Positions 10,615-20,967 of a DNA stretch of 64,000 nt are shown one piece after another. The stretch comes from Eriocheir sinensis (taxonomy: Eukaryota > Arthropoda > Malacostraca > Decapoda > Varunidae). Numbering within the stretch: position 1 is the first letter of the stretch; every line of letters starts with the position of its first letter. A program made the translations under genes and the position numbers. Location of the stretch: assembly GCF_024679095.1 (NCBI RefSeq), contig NC_066531.1:1629271-1693270 (forward strand), read 5' to 3'. The notes under the pieces are model-generated. The model was not told where the DNA came from. It made no database searches and saw only the letters and a program-made list of their open reading frames with translations.

Positions 10615-13600
10615 CTGAAAACAATGGGAACAGCTCATTCAAAGATCCTCTGCAAGCTTAACCCAGTAGCAGCGAGGGTCATGTTTCTTAATGGTCCCTC
10701 CAAGCGAGAAAAATGAGAAAAAATCACCCCTCACACAAACCATTTCATAATATATATCAAAGCATTTGTGATCAGATTATGTATCATCTATTTTTGGGGG
10801 TTTATATCATGGCACAAATTTGGCCCGTCGCTGCTACACGGTAAAGCCACAAATTTGGCCCGTCGCTGCTACACGGTAAAGCCACAAATTTGGCCCGTCG
10901 CTGCTACACGGTAAAGCCACAAATTTTGCCCGTCACTGCTACACGGTAAAGCCACAAATTTAGCCCGTCACTGCTACACGGTAAAGCCACAAATTTGGCC
11001 CGTCGCTGCTACCGGGTTCAGACATCATATTCCCTGTAAACAATCCACAAGCCTTACCTGGTTCTTCTATGTGGGTCTTCAGTACAAGATTCCGTGACGT
11101 GAAGCAGAATGATATTTCCTCGAGAGTCTGTTGGTGAAAGCTCGACAGAGCATCGAGCAAAACCCGCGGCTCGCTCACCACAGAGTTAGGGCAAGACTCC
11201 TTGTTGTACACGGCCTGTGGGAAGCATTGTGAGGTAATTTTAGGGTCATCTAACATCATGGCCAGTCAGTACACATCCTTATGATATAAAATGGGTAGGC
11301 GGTGGCTGAGTGGTAGCGTGCTGGGCCCACATTCACTGCATGATGGACGACGCGGGTGGGTTCGAATCCCCACGCTACCACCTGGGATTTTTCAGTCACC
11401 GCCGAGTGGCTTAAAACTACCCACATGCTGTCCTGAAGACCTCCCATCAACCCGGACTCTAGATTCTACGATTAAAGATGAGTTCCTTGGGGCAGCATGA
11501 CCCAACACAAGATGGCGCCACTATAAACACTTGCCTGCACCAGAACGGGCTGGGCCGACCATCAGGCCCGACCGGGAGGAAGCCTACCAGGGCAATAGGT
11601 CACGACGTAAAGGAAAAATAAAAAAAATCGCTTCACTCCAATACTGAAAACTTGCAAAATATTAAAACATTCAGACATAAACACAGAACAAAATACTTAC
11701 CTGCAAGGCGTCACACTCAATGAAGGCTAAGTTGTGTGTCTTGACAATCCCATAGTGACAGAAGTATAAAACATTCAGACATAAACACAGAACAAAATAC
11801 TTACCTGCAAGGCGTCACACTCAATGAAGGCTAAGTTGTGTGTCTTGACAATCCCATAGTGACAGAAGTATAAAACATTCAGACATAAACACAGAACAAA
11901 ATACTTACCTGCAAGGCGTCACACTCAATGAAGGCTAAGTTGTGTGTCTTGACAATCCCATAGTGACAGAAGTATAAAACATTCAGACATAAACACAGAA
12001 CAAAATACTTACCTGCAAGGCGTCACACTCAATGAAGGCTAAGTTGTGTGTCTTGACAATCCCATAGTGACAGAAGTATAAAACATTCAGACATAAACAC
12101 AGAACAAAATACTTACCTGCAAGGCGTCACACTCAATGAAGGCTAAGTTGTGTGTCTTGACAATCCCATAGTGACAGAAGTATAAAACATTCAGACATAA
12201 ACACAGAACAAAATACTTACCTGCAAGGCGTCACACTCAATGAAGGCTAAGTTGTGTGTCTTGACAATCCCATAGTGACAGAAGTATAAAACATTCAGAC
12301 ATAAACACAGAACAAAATACTTACCTGCAAGGCGTCACACTCAATGAAGGCTAAGTTGTGTGTCTTGACAATCCCACAGTGACAAAACATTAAAACATTC
12401 AGACATAAACACAGAACAAAATACTTACCTGCAAGGCGTCACACTCAATGAAGGCTAAGTTGTGTGTCTTGACAATCCCATAGTGACAGAAGTATAAAAC
12501 ATTCAGACATAAACACAGAACAAAATACTTACCTGCAAGGCGTCACACTCAATGAAGGCTAAGTTGTGTGTCTTGACAATCCCATAGTGACAAAATATTA
12601 AAACATCCAGACATAAACACAGAACAAAATACTTACCTGCAAGGCGTCACACTCAATGAAGGCTAAGTTGTGTGTCTTGACAATCCCATAGTGACAGAAG
12701 TATAAAACATTCAGACATAAACACAGAACAAAATACTTACCTGCAAGGCGTCACACTCAATGAAGGCTAAGTTGTGTGTCTTGACAATCCCATAGTGACA
12801 AAACATTAAAACATTCAGACATAAACACAGAACAAAATACTTACCTGCAAGGCGTCACACTCAATGAAGGCTATGTTGTGTGTCTTGACAATCCCATAGT
12901 GACAGGAGAGTTGAATGATCAGCTTGGCTTCATCCCACTTGAGGACCAATTTGCATCGCTGGACTGTTCTTTCAAGGCTGTGGATTCCTTTAAATATGTT
13001 CAACACCGCCTGAAATGAAAACAAACATTCATTACCCACAAGGCAGAAAACACGGCTCCTCTCTCTTATTGCGTACTTAACCGTGTAGCAGCGACGGGCT
13101 AAATTTGTGGCTTTACCATGTAGCAGCAATGGGCCAAATTTGTGGCTTTACCATGTAGCAGCAATGGGCCAAATTTGTGGCTTTACCATGTAGCAGCAAC
13201 GGGCCAAATTTGTGGCTTTACCGTGTAGCAGCAATGGGCCAAATTTGTGGCTTTACCGTGTAGCAGTGACGGGCCAAATTTGTGGCTTTACCGTGTAGCA
13301 GCGACGGGCCAAATTTGTGGCTTTACCGTGTAGCAGCGACGGGCCAAATTTGTGGCTTTACCGTGTAGCAGTGACGGGCCAAATTTGTGGCTTTACCGTG
13401 TAGCAGTGATGGGCCAAATTTGTGGCTTTACCGTGTAGCAGCGACGGGCCAAATTTGTGGCTTTACCGTGTAGCAATTTGACAAGGCTTTCGTAGGAGTT
13501 GTGGGCATTTCCAGGGGTAGTTTTATGACCCTGGTGGTAGTCTGACCCTTCCTCTGTACCATGAACCTAAAGAAACACATATTTGACAAGGCTTTCATAG

Positions 13601-15221
13601 GAGTTGTGGGCATTTCCAGGGGTAGTTTTATGACCCTGGTGGTAGTGTGACCCTTCCTCTGTACCATGAACCTAATGAAACACATATTTGACAAGGCTTT
13701 CATAGGAGTTGTGGGCATTTCCAGGGGTAGTTTTATGACCCTGGTGGTAGTGTGACCCTTCCTCTGTACTGTGAACCTAAAGAAACACACATTTGACAAG
13801 GCTTTCACAGGAGTTGTGGGCATTTCCAGGGGTAGTTTTATGACCCTGGTGGTAGTGTGACCCTTCCTCTGTACCGTGAACCTAGAAACACATATTTGAC
13901 AAGGCTTTCATAGGAGTTGTGGGCATTTCCAGGGGTAGTTTTATGACCCTGGTGGTAGTTTGACCCTTCCTCTGTACCATGAACCTAGAAACACATATTT
14001 GACAAGGCTTTCATAGGAGTTGTGGGCATTTCCAGGGGTAGTTTTATGACCCTGGTGGTAGTTTGACTCTTCCTCTGTACCATGAACCTAAAGAAACACA
14101 TATTTGACAAGGCTTTCGCAGGAGCTGTGGGCATTTCCAGGGGTAGTTTAATGACCCTGGTGGTAGTGTGACCCTTCCTCTGTACCCTGAACCTGAAGAA
14201 ACACTCATTAGAACCCAACTGACCCACTCTTTGACCTTAAGAAATAGCTGATATTAGGAGCGAAGGTCTCTCAAAATACTGACCTTATACTCCACTCTGT
14301 CCAGAAGAGCTGCGTGAGTGGAGGCCCCCGACACATGAGATGCATACTCCATACTTGCAATAACACTGACTCATTCTGTACACATGTCACCAAGGTCATG
14401 AGCTGATACCAGGCACCACCACGCACCTTCATGGCTACCTTGCATCTGAGTGTGTCCTCTTCCGCCGCTGTCTGCCCCCCCAAGCCACCATCGTAGTGAG
14501 TGAAGAAGGCGCTCTCAAAGTTGTAGGAGAAGTACGCAGACCTCGATGAGCTGATCGTGCGGCAAGAGACTCCTGAGGGGCAGAAATAGATGTCTTTTAA
14601 ACCCTTGACTGCGGATTTCCTACAAGAAGACATCGCCAAGCTACAGGAATGGAGCAAAAAGTGGCTGCTACAATGATGGTGATGGAGGTCAACTTCTACA
14701 CAAGCGCTGTACACAATATGAAACTATTACTTATCCTTGATCAGTATTTTGTGACTGAAATGCGTCCGGGTCACACACACTCACCTGACTGGCCCGGTTC
14801 AATGTACAGTTCATCTCCAATCTTTGCCAAGGAGTGAACAGCTCTCCCAAAATCTGTAACAAAAACAACATACAAGTTACGGAAGTCAGACTCAAATGCC
14901 ATTGTTTATATGTAATTACGTCGCTCCCTGCTTGTCGTCACATTAACCATTCAGAAACTGCCTCCCCCTGTCCATGTGTGTTGTGAAGAAGCATCATAGT
15001 TTACCCAGAAATGTTTGCTCAGTGTCTCGGAAATAGACTGCTCAGTGAAGCTAAATGTCAACTAAATGTGTGTGTGTTTACCTAGTTGTGAAATACAGGC
15101 AAAGGGTCGTACTAGGCTTGTGCTGTCCCGTCTAAAAAGGAATCCAGTTTGTCTTTAAATTCATGAATCGTTTTTGCACACACAATCTCCTCGTCAAGTC
15201 CGCTCCATGTTGTTATGTTTC

Positions 15222-15256
<35 letters not shown>

Positions 15257-18200
15257 CTAGTTGTGAAATACAGGCAAAGAGTCGTACTAGGCTTGTGCTG
15301 TCCCGTCTCCATAACGCTTATCATCCAGTTTGTCTTTAAATTCATGAATCGTTTTTGTACACACAGTCTGCTCGTCAAGTCCGCTCCATGTTGTTATGTA
15401 TGGAAAACTGTATTTCTAGAGGTCTCTCCTACAGTTGCTCTTCTTCAATCTCTTACCATTGCCTCTTGTCACACTTCCGTCACGTTCCGCTGGGTCTTCC
15501 CTGTCCAATTTCTCCAATCCCTCTTGCATCCTGTACAATGCTATTAGGTCCCCTCTCTCTCTTCTGCTCTCCAGTGTTGTTTTTTGTGTAAGTCTTGTTG
15601 CGTAAGTTGAAAATCTAATGTTATTTGTGTAAGTCTTATGCCATAAGTTGAAAATCTAATGTTATTTGTGTAAGTCTTGTGGCGTAAGTTGAAAATCTTA
15701 TGTCTTTTGTGCAAGGGCGGATCCAGCCTTGAGTTTTGGGGGGGGCCAACTGTTCATCGACAGCGCACGCCCTGAGTAAATTCTATATTTAGAAGTCCTT
15801 GCTGAAGCTCAACCTTGGTATTTTCCCTAATCGCTGATTGGCCGAAGAGGCCTTCCTTCTCAGCGCTTAATTCCGATTCGCTTGTGCATTGAGGCCATAG
15901 AATTGGATTTTGTTTTATGTAGTAGAGCGATGCAGTATCGACTATCGAGTTCTACATGATATGTATATGATTGAGGGAGGCTGACAGTATCTGTAACGAA
16001 TTTCTTTGGGGGGGGCCAAAACATACTCTCAGAGCGTTTGGGGGGGGCCATGGCCCCGTGGCCCCCCCCCTGGATCCGCCTATGCTTTTGTGTAAGTCTT
16101 GTTGCGTAAGTTGAAAATCTTATGTTTTTTTTGTAAGTCTTGTTGCGTAAGTTGAAAATCTAATGTTTTTTGAGTAAGTCTTGTTGCGTAAGTTGAAAAG
16201 CTTACGTTTTTTGTGTAAGTCTTGTTGCGTAAGTTGAAAATCTAATGTTTTTTTGAGTAAGTCTTGTTGCGTAAGTTGAAAATCTTATGTTTTTTGAGTA
16301 AGTCTTGTTGCGTAAGTTGAAAATCTTATGTTTTTTGTGTAAGTCTTATGCCGTAAGTTGAAAATCTTATGTTTTTTGTGTAAGTCTTGTTGCGTAAGTT
16401 GAAAATCTTATGTTTGTTGTGTAAGTCTTGTTGCGTAAGTTGAAAATCTTATGTTTTTTGAGTAAGTCTTGTTGCGTAAGTTGAAAATCTTATGTCTTTT
16501 GCGTAAGTCTTGTTGCGTAAGTTGAAAATCTTATGTTTTTTGAGTAAGTCTTATGCCGTAAGTTGAAAATCTTATGTTATTTGTGTAAGTCTTGTTGCGT
16601 AAGTTGAAAATCTTGCGTTTTTTGTGTAAGTCTTATGCCGTAAGTTGAAAATCTAATGTTTTTTGCGTAAGTCTTGTTGCGTAAGTTGAAAATCTTATGT
16701 TTTTTGTGTAAGTCTTGTTGCGTAAGTTGAAAATCTTATGTTTTTTGAGTAAGTCTTGTTGCGTAAGTTGAAAATCTTGCGTTTTTTGTGTAAGTCTTAT
16801 GCCGTAAGTTGAAAATCTGATGTATTTTGTGTAAGTCTTGTTGCGTAAGTTGAAAATCTTATGTTATTTGTGTAAGTCTTGTTGCGTAAGTTGAAAATCA
16901 TATGTTTTTTGCGTAAGTCTTGTTGCGTAAGTTGAAAATCTAATGTTTTTTGTGTAAGTCTTGTTGCGTAAGTTGAAAATCTTACGTTTTTTGAGTAAGT
17001 CTTATGCCGTAAGTTGAAAATCTTATGTTTTTTGTGTAAGTCTTGTTGCGTAAGTTGAAAATCTAATGTTTTTTGAGTAAGTCTTGTTGCGTAAGTTGAA
17101 AATCTTATGTTTTTTGTGTAAGTCTTGTTGCGTAAGTTGAAAATCTTATGTTTTTTGTGTAAGTCTTGTTGCGTAAGTTGAAAATCTTATGTTTTTTGTG
17201 TAAGTCTTGTTGCGTAAGTTGAAAATCTTATGTCTTTTGTGTAAGTCTTGTGCCGTAAGTTGAAAATCTTATGTTTTTTGAGTAAGTCTTGTTGCGTAAG
17301 TTGAAAATCTAATGTTTTTTGTGTAAGTCTTATGCCGTAAGTTGAAAATCTTACGTTTTTTGTGTAAGTCTTGTTGCGTAAGTTGAAAATCTAATGTTTT
17401 TTGTGTAAGTCTTGTGGCGTAAGTTGAAAATCTTATGTTTGTTGTGTAAGTCTTGTTGCGTAAGTTGAAAATCTAATGTTTTTTGTGTAAGTCTTGTTGC
17501 GTAAGTTGAAAATCTTATGTTTTTTGTGTAAGTCTTGTTGCGTAAGTTGAAAATCTCATGTTTTTTGTGTAAGTCTTGTTGCGTAAGTTGAAAATCTCAT
17601 GTTTTTTGTGTAAGTCTTGTTGCGTAAGTTGAAAATCTCATGTTTTTTGTGTAAGTCTTGTTGCGTAAATTGAAAATCTCATGTTTTTTGTGTAAGTCTT
17701 GTTGCGTAAGTTGAAAATCTAATGTTTTTTGTGTAAGTCTTGTGGCGTAAGTTGAAAATCTTATGTTATTTGTGTAAGTCTTGTTGCGTAAGTTGAAAAT
17801 CTAATGTTATTTGTGTAAGTCTTGTTGCGTAAGTTGAAAATCTTATGTTTTTTGCGTAAGTCTTGTTGCGTAAGTTGAAAATCTAATGTTTTTTGTGTAA
17901 GTCTTGTTGCGTAAGTTGAAAATCTAATGTTTTTTGTGTAAGTCTTGTTGCGTAAGTTGAAAATCTTATGTTTTTTGTGTAAGTCTTGTTGCGTAAGTTG
18001 AAAATCTAATGTTTTTTGTGTAAGTCTTGTTGCGTAAGTTGAAAATCTAATGTTTTTTGAGTAAGTCTTGTTGCGTAAGTTGAAAATCTTATGTTATTTG
18101 TGTAAGTCTTGTTGCGTAAGTTGAAAATCTTATGTTATTTGTGTAAGTCTTGTTGCGTAAGTTGAAAATCTTACGTTTTTTGTGTAAGTCTTGTTGCGTA

Positions 18201-20121
18201 AGTTGAAAATCTTATGTTTTTTGTGTAAGTCTTGTTGTGTAAGTTGAAAATCTTATGTCTTTTGTGTAAGTCTTATGCCGTAAGTTGAAAATCTTATGTA
18301 TTTTGCGTAAGTCTTGTTGCGTAAGTTGAAAATCTTATGTTTTTTGTGTAAGTCTTGTTGCGTAAGTTGAAAATCTTATGTTTTTTGTGTAAGTCTTGTT
18401 GCGTAAGTTGAAAATCTAATGTTTTTTGTGTAAGTCTTGTTGCGTAAGTTGAAAATCTTATGTTTTTTGTGTAAGTCTTGTTGCGTAAGTTGAAAGTCTA
18501 ATGTCTTTTGTGTAAGTCTTGTTGCGTAAGTTGAAAGTCTAATGTTTTTTGTGTAAGTCTTGTTGCGTAAGTTGAAAATCTTATGTTTTTTGTGTAAGTC
18601 TTGTTGCGTAAGTTGAAAATCTTATGTATTTTGTGTAAGTCTTGTTATGAAGTTGAAAATCTTATGTTTTTGTGTAAGTCTTGTTCGTAAGTTGAAAATC
18701 TTATGTTATTTGTGTGTAAGTCTTGTTGCGTAAGTTGAAAATCTTATGTTTTTTGGGTACGTCTTGTTGCGTAAGTTGAAAATCTTATGTTTTTTGTGTA
18801 AGTCTTGTTGCGTAAGTTGAAAATCTAATGTTTTTTGTGTAAGTCTTGTTGCGTAAGTTGAAAATCTTATGTCTTTTGTGTAAGTCTTGTTGCGTAAGTT
18901 GAAAATCTTGCGTTTTTTGTGTAAGTCTTATGCTGTAAGTTGAAAATCTTGCGTTTTTTGTGTAAGTCTTGTTGCGTAAGTTGAAAATCTAATGTTTTTT
19001 GTGTAAGTCTTGTTGCGTAAGTTGAAAATCTAATGTATTTTGTGTAAGTCTTGTTGCGTAAGTTGAAAATCTTATGTATTTTGTGTAAGTCTTATGCCGT
19101 AAGTTGAAAATCTAATGTTTTTTGAGTAAGTCTTGTTGCGTAAGTTGAAAATCTAATGTTTTTTGTGTAAGTCTTATGCCGTAAGTTGAAAATCTTATGT
19201 TATTTGTGTAAGTCTTGTTGCGTAAGTTGAAAATCTAATGTTTTTTGAGTAAGTCTTGTTGCGTAAGTTGAAAATCTTACGTTTTTTGTGTAAGTCTTGT
19301 TGCGTAAGTTGAAAATCTTACGTTTTTTGTGTAAGTCTTGTTGCGTAAGTTGAAAATCTTATGTTATTTGTGTAAGTCTTGTGGCGTAAGTTGAAAATCT
19401 TATGTTTTTTGAGTAAGTCTTGTTGCGTAAGTTGAAAATCTTGCGTTTTTTGAGTAAGTCTTGTTGCGTAAGTTGAAAATCTTACGTTTTTGTGTAAGTC
19501 TTGTTGCGTAAGTTGAAAATCTTACGTTTTTGTGTAAGTCTTGTTAAGAAGTTGAAAATCTTATGTTATTTGTGTAAGTCTTGTGGCGTAAGTTGAAAAT
19601 CTTATGTTTTTTGAGTAAGTCTTGTTGCGTAAGTTGAAAATCTTGCGTTTTTTGAGTAAGTCTTGTTGCGTAAGTTGAAAATCTTATGTTTTTTGAGTAA
19701 GTCTTGTTGCGTAAGTTGAAAATCTTATGTTATTTGTGTAAGTCTTGTTGCGTAAGTTGAAAATCTTGCGTTTTTTGTGTAAGTCTTATGCCGTAAGTTG
19801 AAAATCTCATGTTTTTTGTGTAAGTCTTGTTGCGTAAGTTGAAAATCTTACGTTTTTTGTGTAAGTCTTGTTGCGTAAGTTGAAAATCTAATGTTTTTTG
19901 AGTAAGTCTTGTTGCGTAAGTTGAAAATCTTATGTTTTTTGTGTAAGTCTTGTTGCGTAAGTTGAAAATCTTATGTTTTTTGTGTAAGTCTTGTTGCGTA
20001 AGTTGAAAATCTTGCGTTTTTTCCTCCGCTTGCGATGTTTTTTTTAATATGTTTGTTTTAAAAAATTTGAAATATATCGTACGCGCCATATTTAAATTCA
20101 TGTGAGCATGCTGCGTAACGG

Positions 20122-20162
<41 letters not shown>

Positions 20163-20285
20163 CTGTTGTGTGTGTGTGTATATGTGTGTCTGTCTGTGTA
20201 TGAGTGTGTATGTGTGTGTGTGTGTGTGTGTGTGTATCTTTGTACCTGTTGTGTGTGTGTGTATATGTGTGTCTGTCTGTGTGTG

Positions 20286-20335
<50 letters not shown>

Positions 20336-20786
20336 GAGGAGAAGGTACCCCATGCCCCCTGCTCAAGTCCGTCGGAACATTAATCTAGTAAAAATGTATG
20401 TTTTTCTTATGGTTGAATTACTGTTATAAACACAAACTTATGGTCTCAAAAACGCAAAATCTTACAGCAAGACACCACATTATAAGCTTGTTAGGTATGA
20501 GGAGGAAAGGAAGGGAAGGGAAGGGTAGGGAAGGGAAGGGAAGGGAAGGGAAGGGAAGGGAAGGGAACGGAAGGGAAGGGAAGGGAAGGGAAAGGAAGGG
20601 AAAGGAAGGGAAGGGAAGGGAAGGGAAGGGAAGGGAAGGGAAGGGAAGGGAAGGGAAGGGAAGGGAAGGGAAGGGTAGGGTAGGGCGCATAGAGTAACTC
20701 TCCACCCAGGGTAATTCTCAAAAGCTACCACCTGCTCAAATAGTTAACCTACCCTTCACATTTGTGCTTCCAATGACACACTTCAT
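10443..20786 (-). CDS. RAD9: RAD9-like 9-1-1 checkpoint clamp subunit (exons 1-6, C-terminus not found)
   Basis: RAD9 forms the RAD9-RAD1-HUS1 ring that is loaded on damaged DNA in the nucleus and activates ATR signalling. Six exons (20786-20753, 14853-14785, 14572-14427, 13009-12845, 11214-11058, 10614-10443) join in frame across GT/AG introns to give 247 residues plus two bases. Family hallmarks are [11 protein letters not shown] at the N-terminus, [14 protein letters not shown] (18-31), SSSRSAY (42-48), a Cys in RTVQRCK (97-103), KTHNIAF (125-131) and [13 protein letters not shown] (219-231). These match the positions of the two PCNA-like domains of animal RAD9. The reading stops at a donor after GR, where known RAD9 proteins continue with the last strands of domain 2 and a phosphorylated tail; animal RAD9 is typically near 390 residues. 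Those exons may lie below 10443, in the N gap, or outside the window. The introns are swollen by repeats. Family assignment is firm; completeness is not. Confidence 0.93.
10658..11018 (+). mobile_element. piggyBac-like nonautonomous element filling RAD9 intron 5
   Basis: TTAACCCAGTAGCAGCGAGG opens the element and GCTGCTACCGGGTT closes it, giving inverted ends next to TTAA (mutated to TTCA on the right). A shared left block (GTGATCAGATTATGTATCAT) is followed by six 35-bp units. It occupies 361 of the 443 bases of RAD9 intron 5. Confidence 0.8.
11058..11214 (-). CDS. RAD9: RAD9 exon 5
   Basis: The 157-base exon has a TTCCCACAG acceptor and a GTAAGG donor. It encodes residues 139-190: [20 protein letters not shown], then a segment with [17 protein letters not shown]. 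This is the inter-domain connector and the first strands of PCNA-like domain 2, including the P-R-V-L-x-D-A-L pattern seen in RAD9 proteins. Confidence 0.9.
11292..11615 (+). mobile_element. SINE (class II tRNA family) in RAD9 intron 4
   Basis: Full-length copy with A/B boxes and the GGGAGGAAGCCTACCAGGG end, followed by an A-rich tail. It lies antisense to RAD9. Confidence 0.85.
11660..12904 (-). repeat. 104-bp tandem array of RAD9 exon 4 end plus 5' splice site
   Basis: The core CTGCAAGGCGTCACACTC (plus strand) recurs at 11701, 11805, 11909, 12013, 12117, 12221, 12325, 12429, 12533, 12637, 12741 and 12845, all exactly 104 bases apart. Each unit has about 60 bases of exon 4 and about 44 bases of the following intron, including the GTAAGT donor. 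No AG acceptor lies between one unit's donor and the next unit's exon part. The 12845 copy is the functional exon end. Confidence 0.95.
12845..13009 (-). CDS. RAD9: RAD9 exon 4 (parent of an intronic splice-donor array)
   Basis: The 165-base exon (55 codons, phase 0 at both ends) has a TTTCATTTCAG acceptor and a GTAAGT donor. It encodes [20 protein letters not shown] through IECDALQ, matching the linker-proximal part of domain 1. Its last 60 bases and the first 43 or so bases of the following intron are repeated 11 more times downstream. The exon differs from the copies at the codon before Ala-Phe: ATA (Ile) here, TTA (Leu) in the copies. Confidence 0.92.
13077..13475 (-). mobile_element. piggyBac-like element, one end only, with 35-bp array
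   Basis: It begins at TTAACCGTGTAGCAGCG and runs through about eleven 35-bp units. It then breaks directly into the 103-bp repeat at about 13476, so the other inverted end is lost. Confidence 0.75.
13476..14282 (-). mobile_element. TIR element with ~106-bp internal array (family GTATTTTAA)
   Basis: Seven units carry the landmarks TTTGACAAGGCTTTC, GGAGTTGTGGGCATTTCC and CAGGGGTAGTTTTATGACC. The end segment ACCCAACTGACCCACTC leads to TCAAAATACTGACC, a decayed terminal repeat. It lies in RAD9 intron 3. Confidence 0.8.
14289..14356 (-). mobile_element. 67-bp LINE ORF2 fragment
   Basis: Reads in reverse as the same HVWGG-LTQL-DRVE segment found at 7548-7616 and 10368-10432, with almost the same ends. 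It lies about 70 bases from the RAD9 exon 3 donor. Confidence 0.65.
14427..14572 (-). CDS. RAD9: RAD9 exon 3
   Basis: The 146-base exon has a CCCCTCAG acceptor and a GTGCGT donor. It encodes the [20 protein letters not shown] segment and then a Gly/Gln/Glu-rich loop ending in RCKVAMK. Vertebrate RAD9 has the equivalent SSRSAY and CKILMK segments at the same distance. The exon ends in phase 0, as exon 4 requires. Confidence 0.92.
14785..14853 (-). CDS. RAD9: RAD9 exon 2
   Basis: The 69-base exon has a TTGTTACAG acceptor and a GTGAGT donor. It encodes [19 protein letters not shown] and the following GQS. It corresponds to the first helix and strand of PCNA-like domain 1, where vertebrate RAD9 reads GKAVHSLSRIGDELY. 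Both junctions are in phase 1. Confidence 0.92.
14856..15079. other. RAD9 intron 1, low-repeat part
   Basis: About 220 bases between exon 2 and the LINE remnant with no recognised exon or repeat. Confidence 0.5.
15080..15570 (-). mobile_element. LINE C-terminal remnant, partly duplicated around (TG)n
   Basis: The minus strand encodes [27 protein letters not shown] and a stop (15080-15215), and a second copy with [15 protein letters not shown] (15255-15400). The W-x-x-L-x-x-x-V-x-A-x-x-x-x-x-F-K-x-x-L-D pattern is the usual ORF2 C-terminus of arthropod non-LTR elements. Each copy ends in a CA/TG microsatellite tail. Confidence 0.7.
15588..20025. repeat. 41-bp satellite array, about 100 copies, in RAD9 intron 1
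   Basis: The unit GTAAGTCTTGTTGCGTAAGT plus TGAAAATCTTATGTTTTTTGT is 41 bp and repeats for about 4.4 kb. It is broken once by a hAT-type MITE (15712-16084). Variants at fixed positions (TTATGCCG for TTGTTGCG, TAATG for TTATG, GCG/GAG/GTG) are interspersed. Every unit has two GTAAG motifs on the plus strand, antisense to RAD9. Confidence 0.95.
15712..16084. mobile_element. hAT-type MITE inserted in the 41-bp satellite
   Basis: Inverted ends CAAGGGCGGATCCAG and CTGGATCCGCCTATG are flanked by the perfect 8-bp duplication CTTTTGTG (15704-15711 and 16085-16092). Eight-base duplications and CA-rich ends are typical of hAT transposons. No transposase frame is present (373 bp). Confidence 0.88.
20126..20335. 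repeat. (GT)n compound microsatellite
   Basis: TG dinucleotide tracts with two ACCTGTTGTGTGTG-containing blocks, indicating internal duplication. Confidence 0.95.
20505..20687. repeat. (GGGAA)n pentanucleotide array
   Basis: About 36 units of GGGAA with rare variants, lying just downstream of RAD9 exon 1 in the gene's orientation. GGG every five bases on the plus strand makes G-quadruplex folding possible. Confidence 0.95.
20753..20786 (-). CDS. RAD9: RAD9 exon 1 (start codon)
   Basis: The 34 coding bases begin at an ATG at 20786 and read [11 protein letters not shown] plus one base. The donor is GTAGGT. The split codon completes as GAT (Asp) with exon 2. The N-terminal MKC followed by a short hydrophobic stretch and NVK is the typical RAD9 start, which fixes the start codon. 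The 5' UTR continues above 20786; no TATA box is evident there. Confidence 0.88.
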
Positions 20787-20967
20787 ACTTGACTTCTTCA
20801 GTGACTTGGACGCTGGTTAGGCCATTAGTCACAGCCTCTAATGCCCCGACAGTGCAGGTTGGTCGTGGCTCACTGTGCATGGGTACACTTGAGGGCGTGG
20901 AAGGCAGTGTTGGGGGTGAGGGAGTCGCTGCCCGCCAGGTCTTCTAAGGGTTGGCCTGTGAACATTG

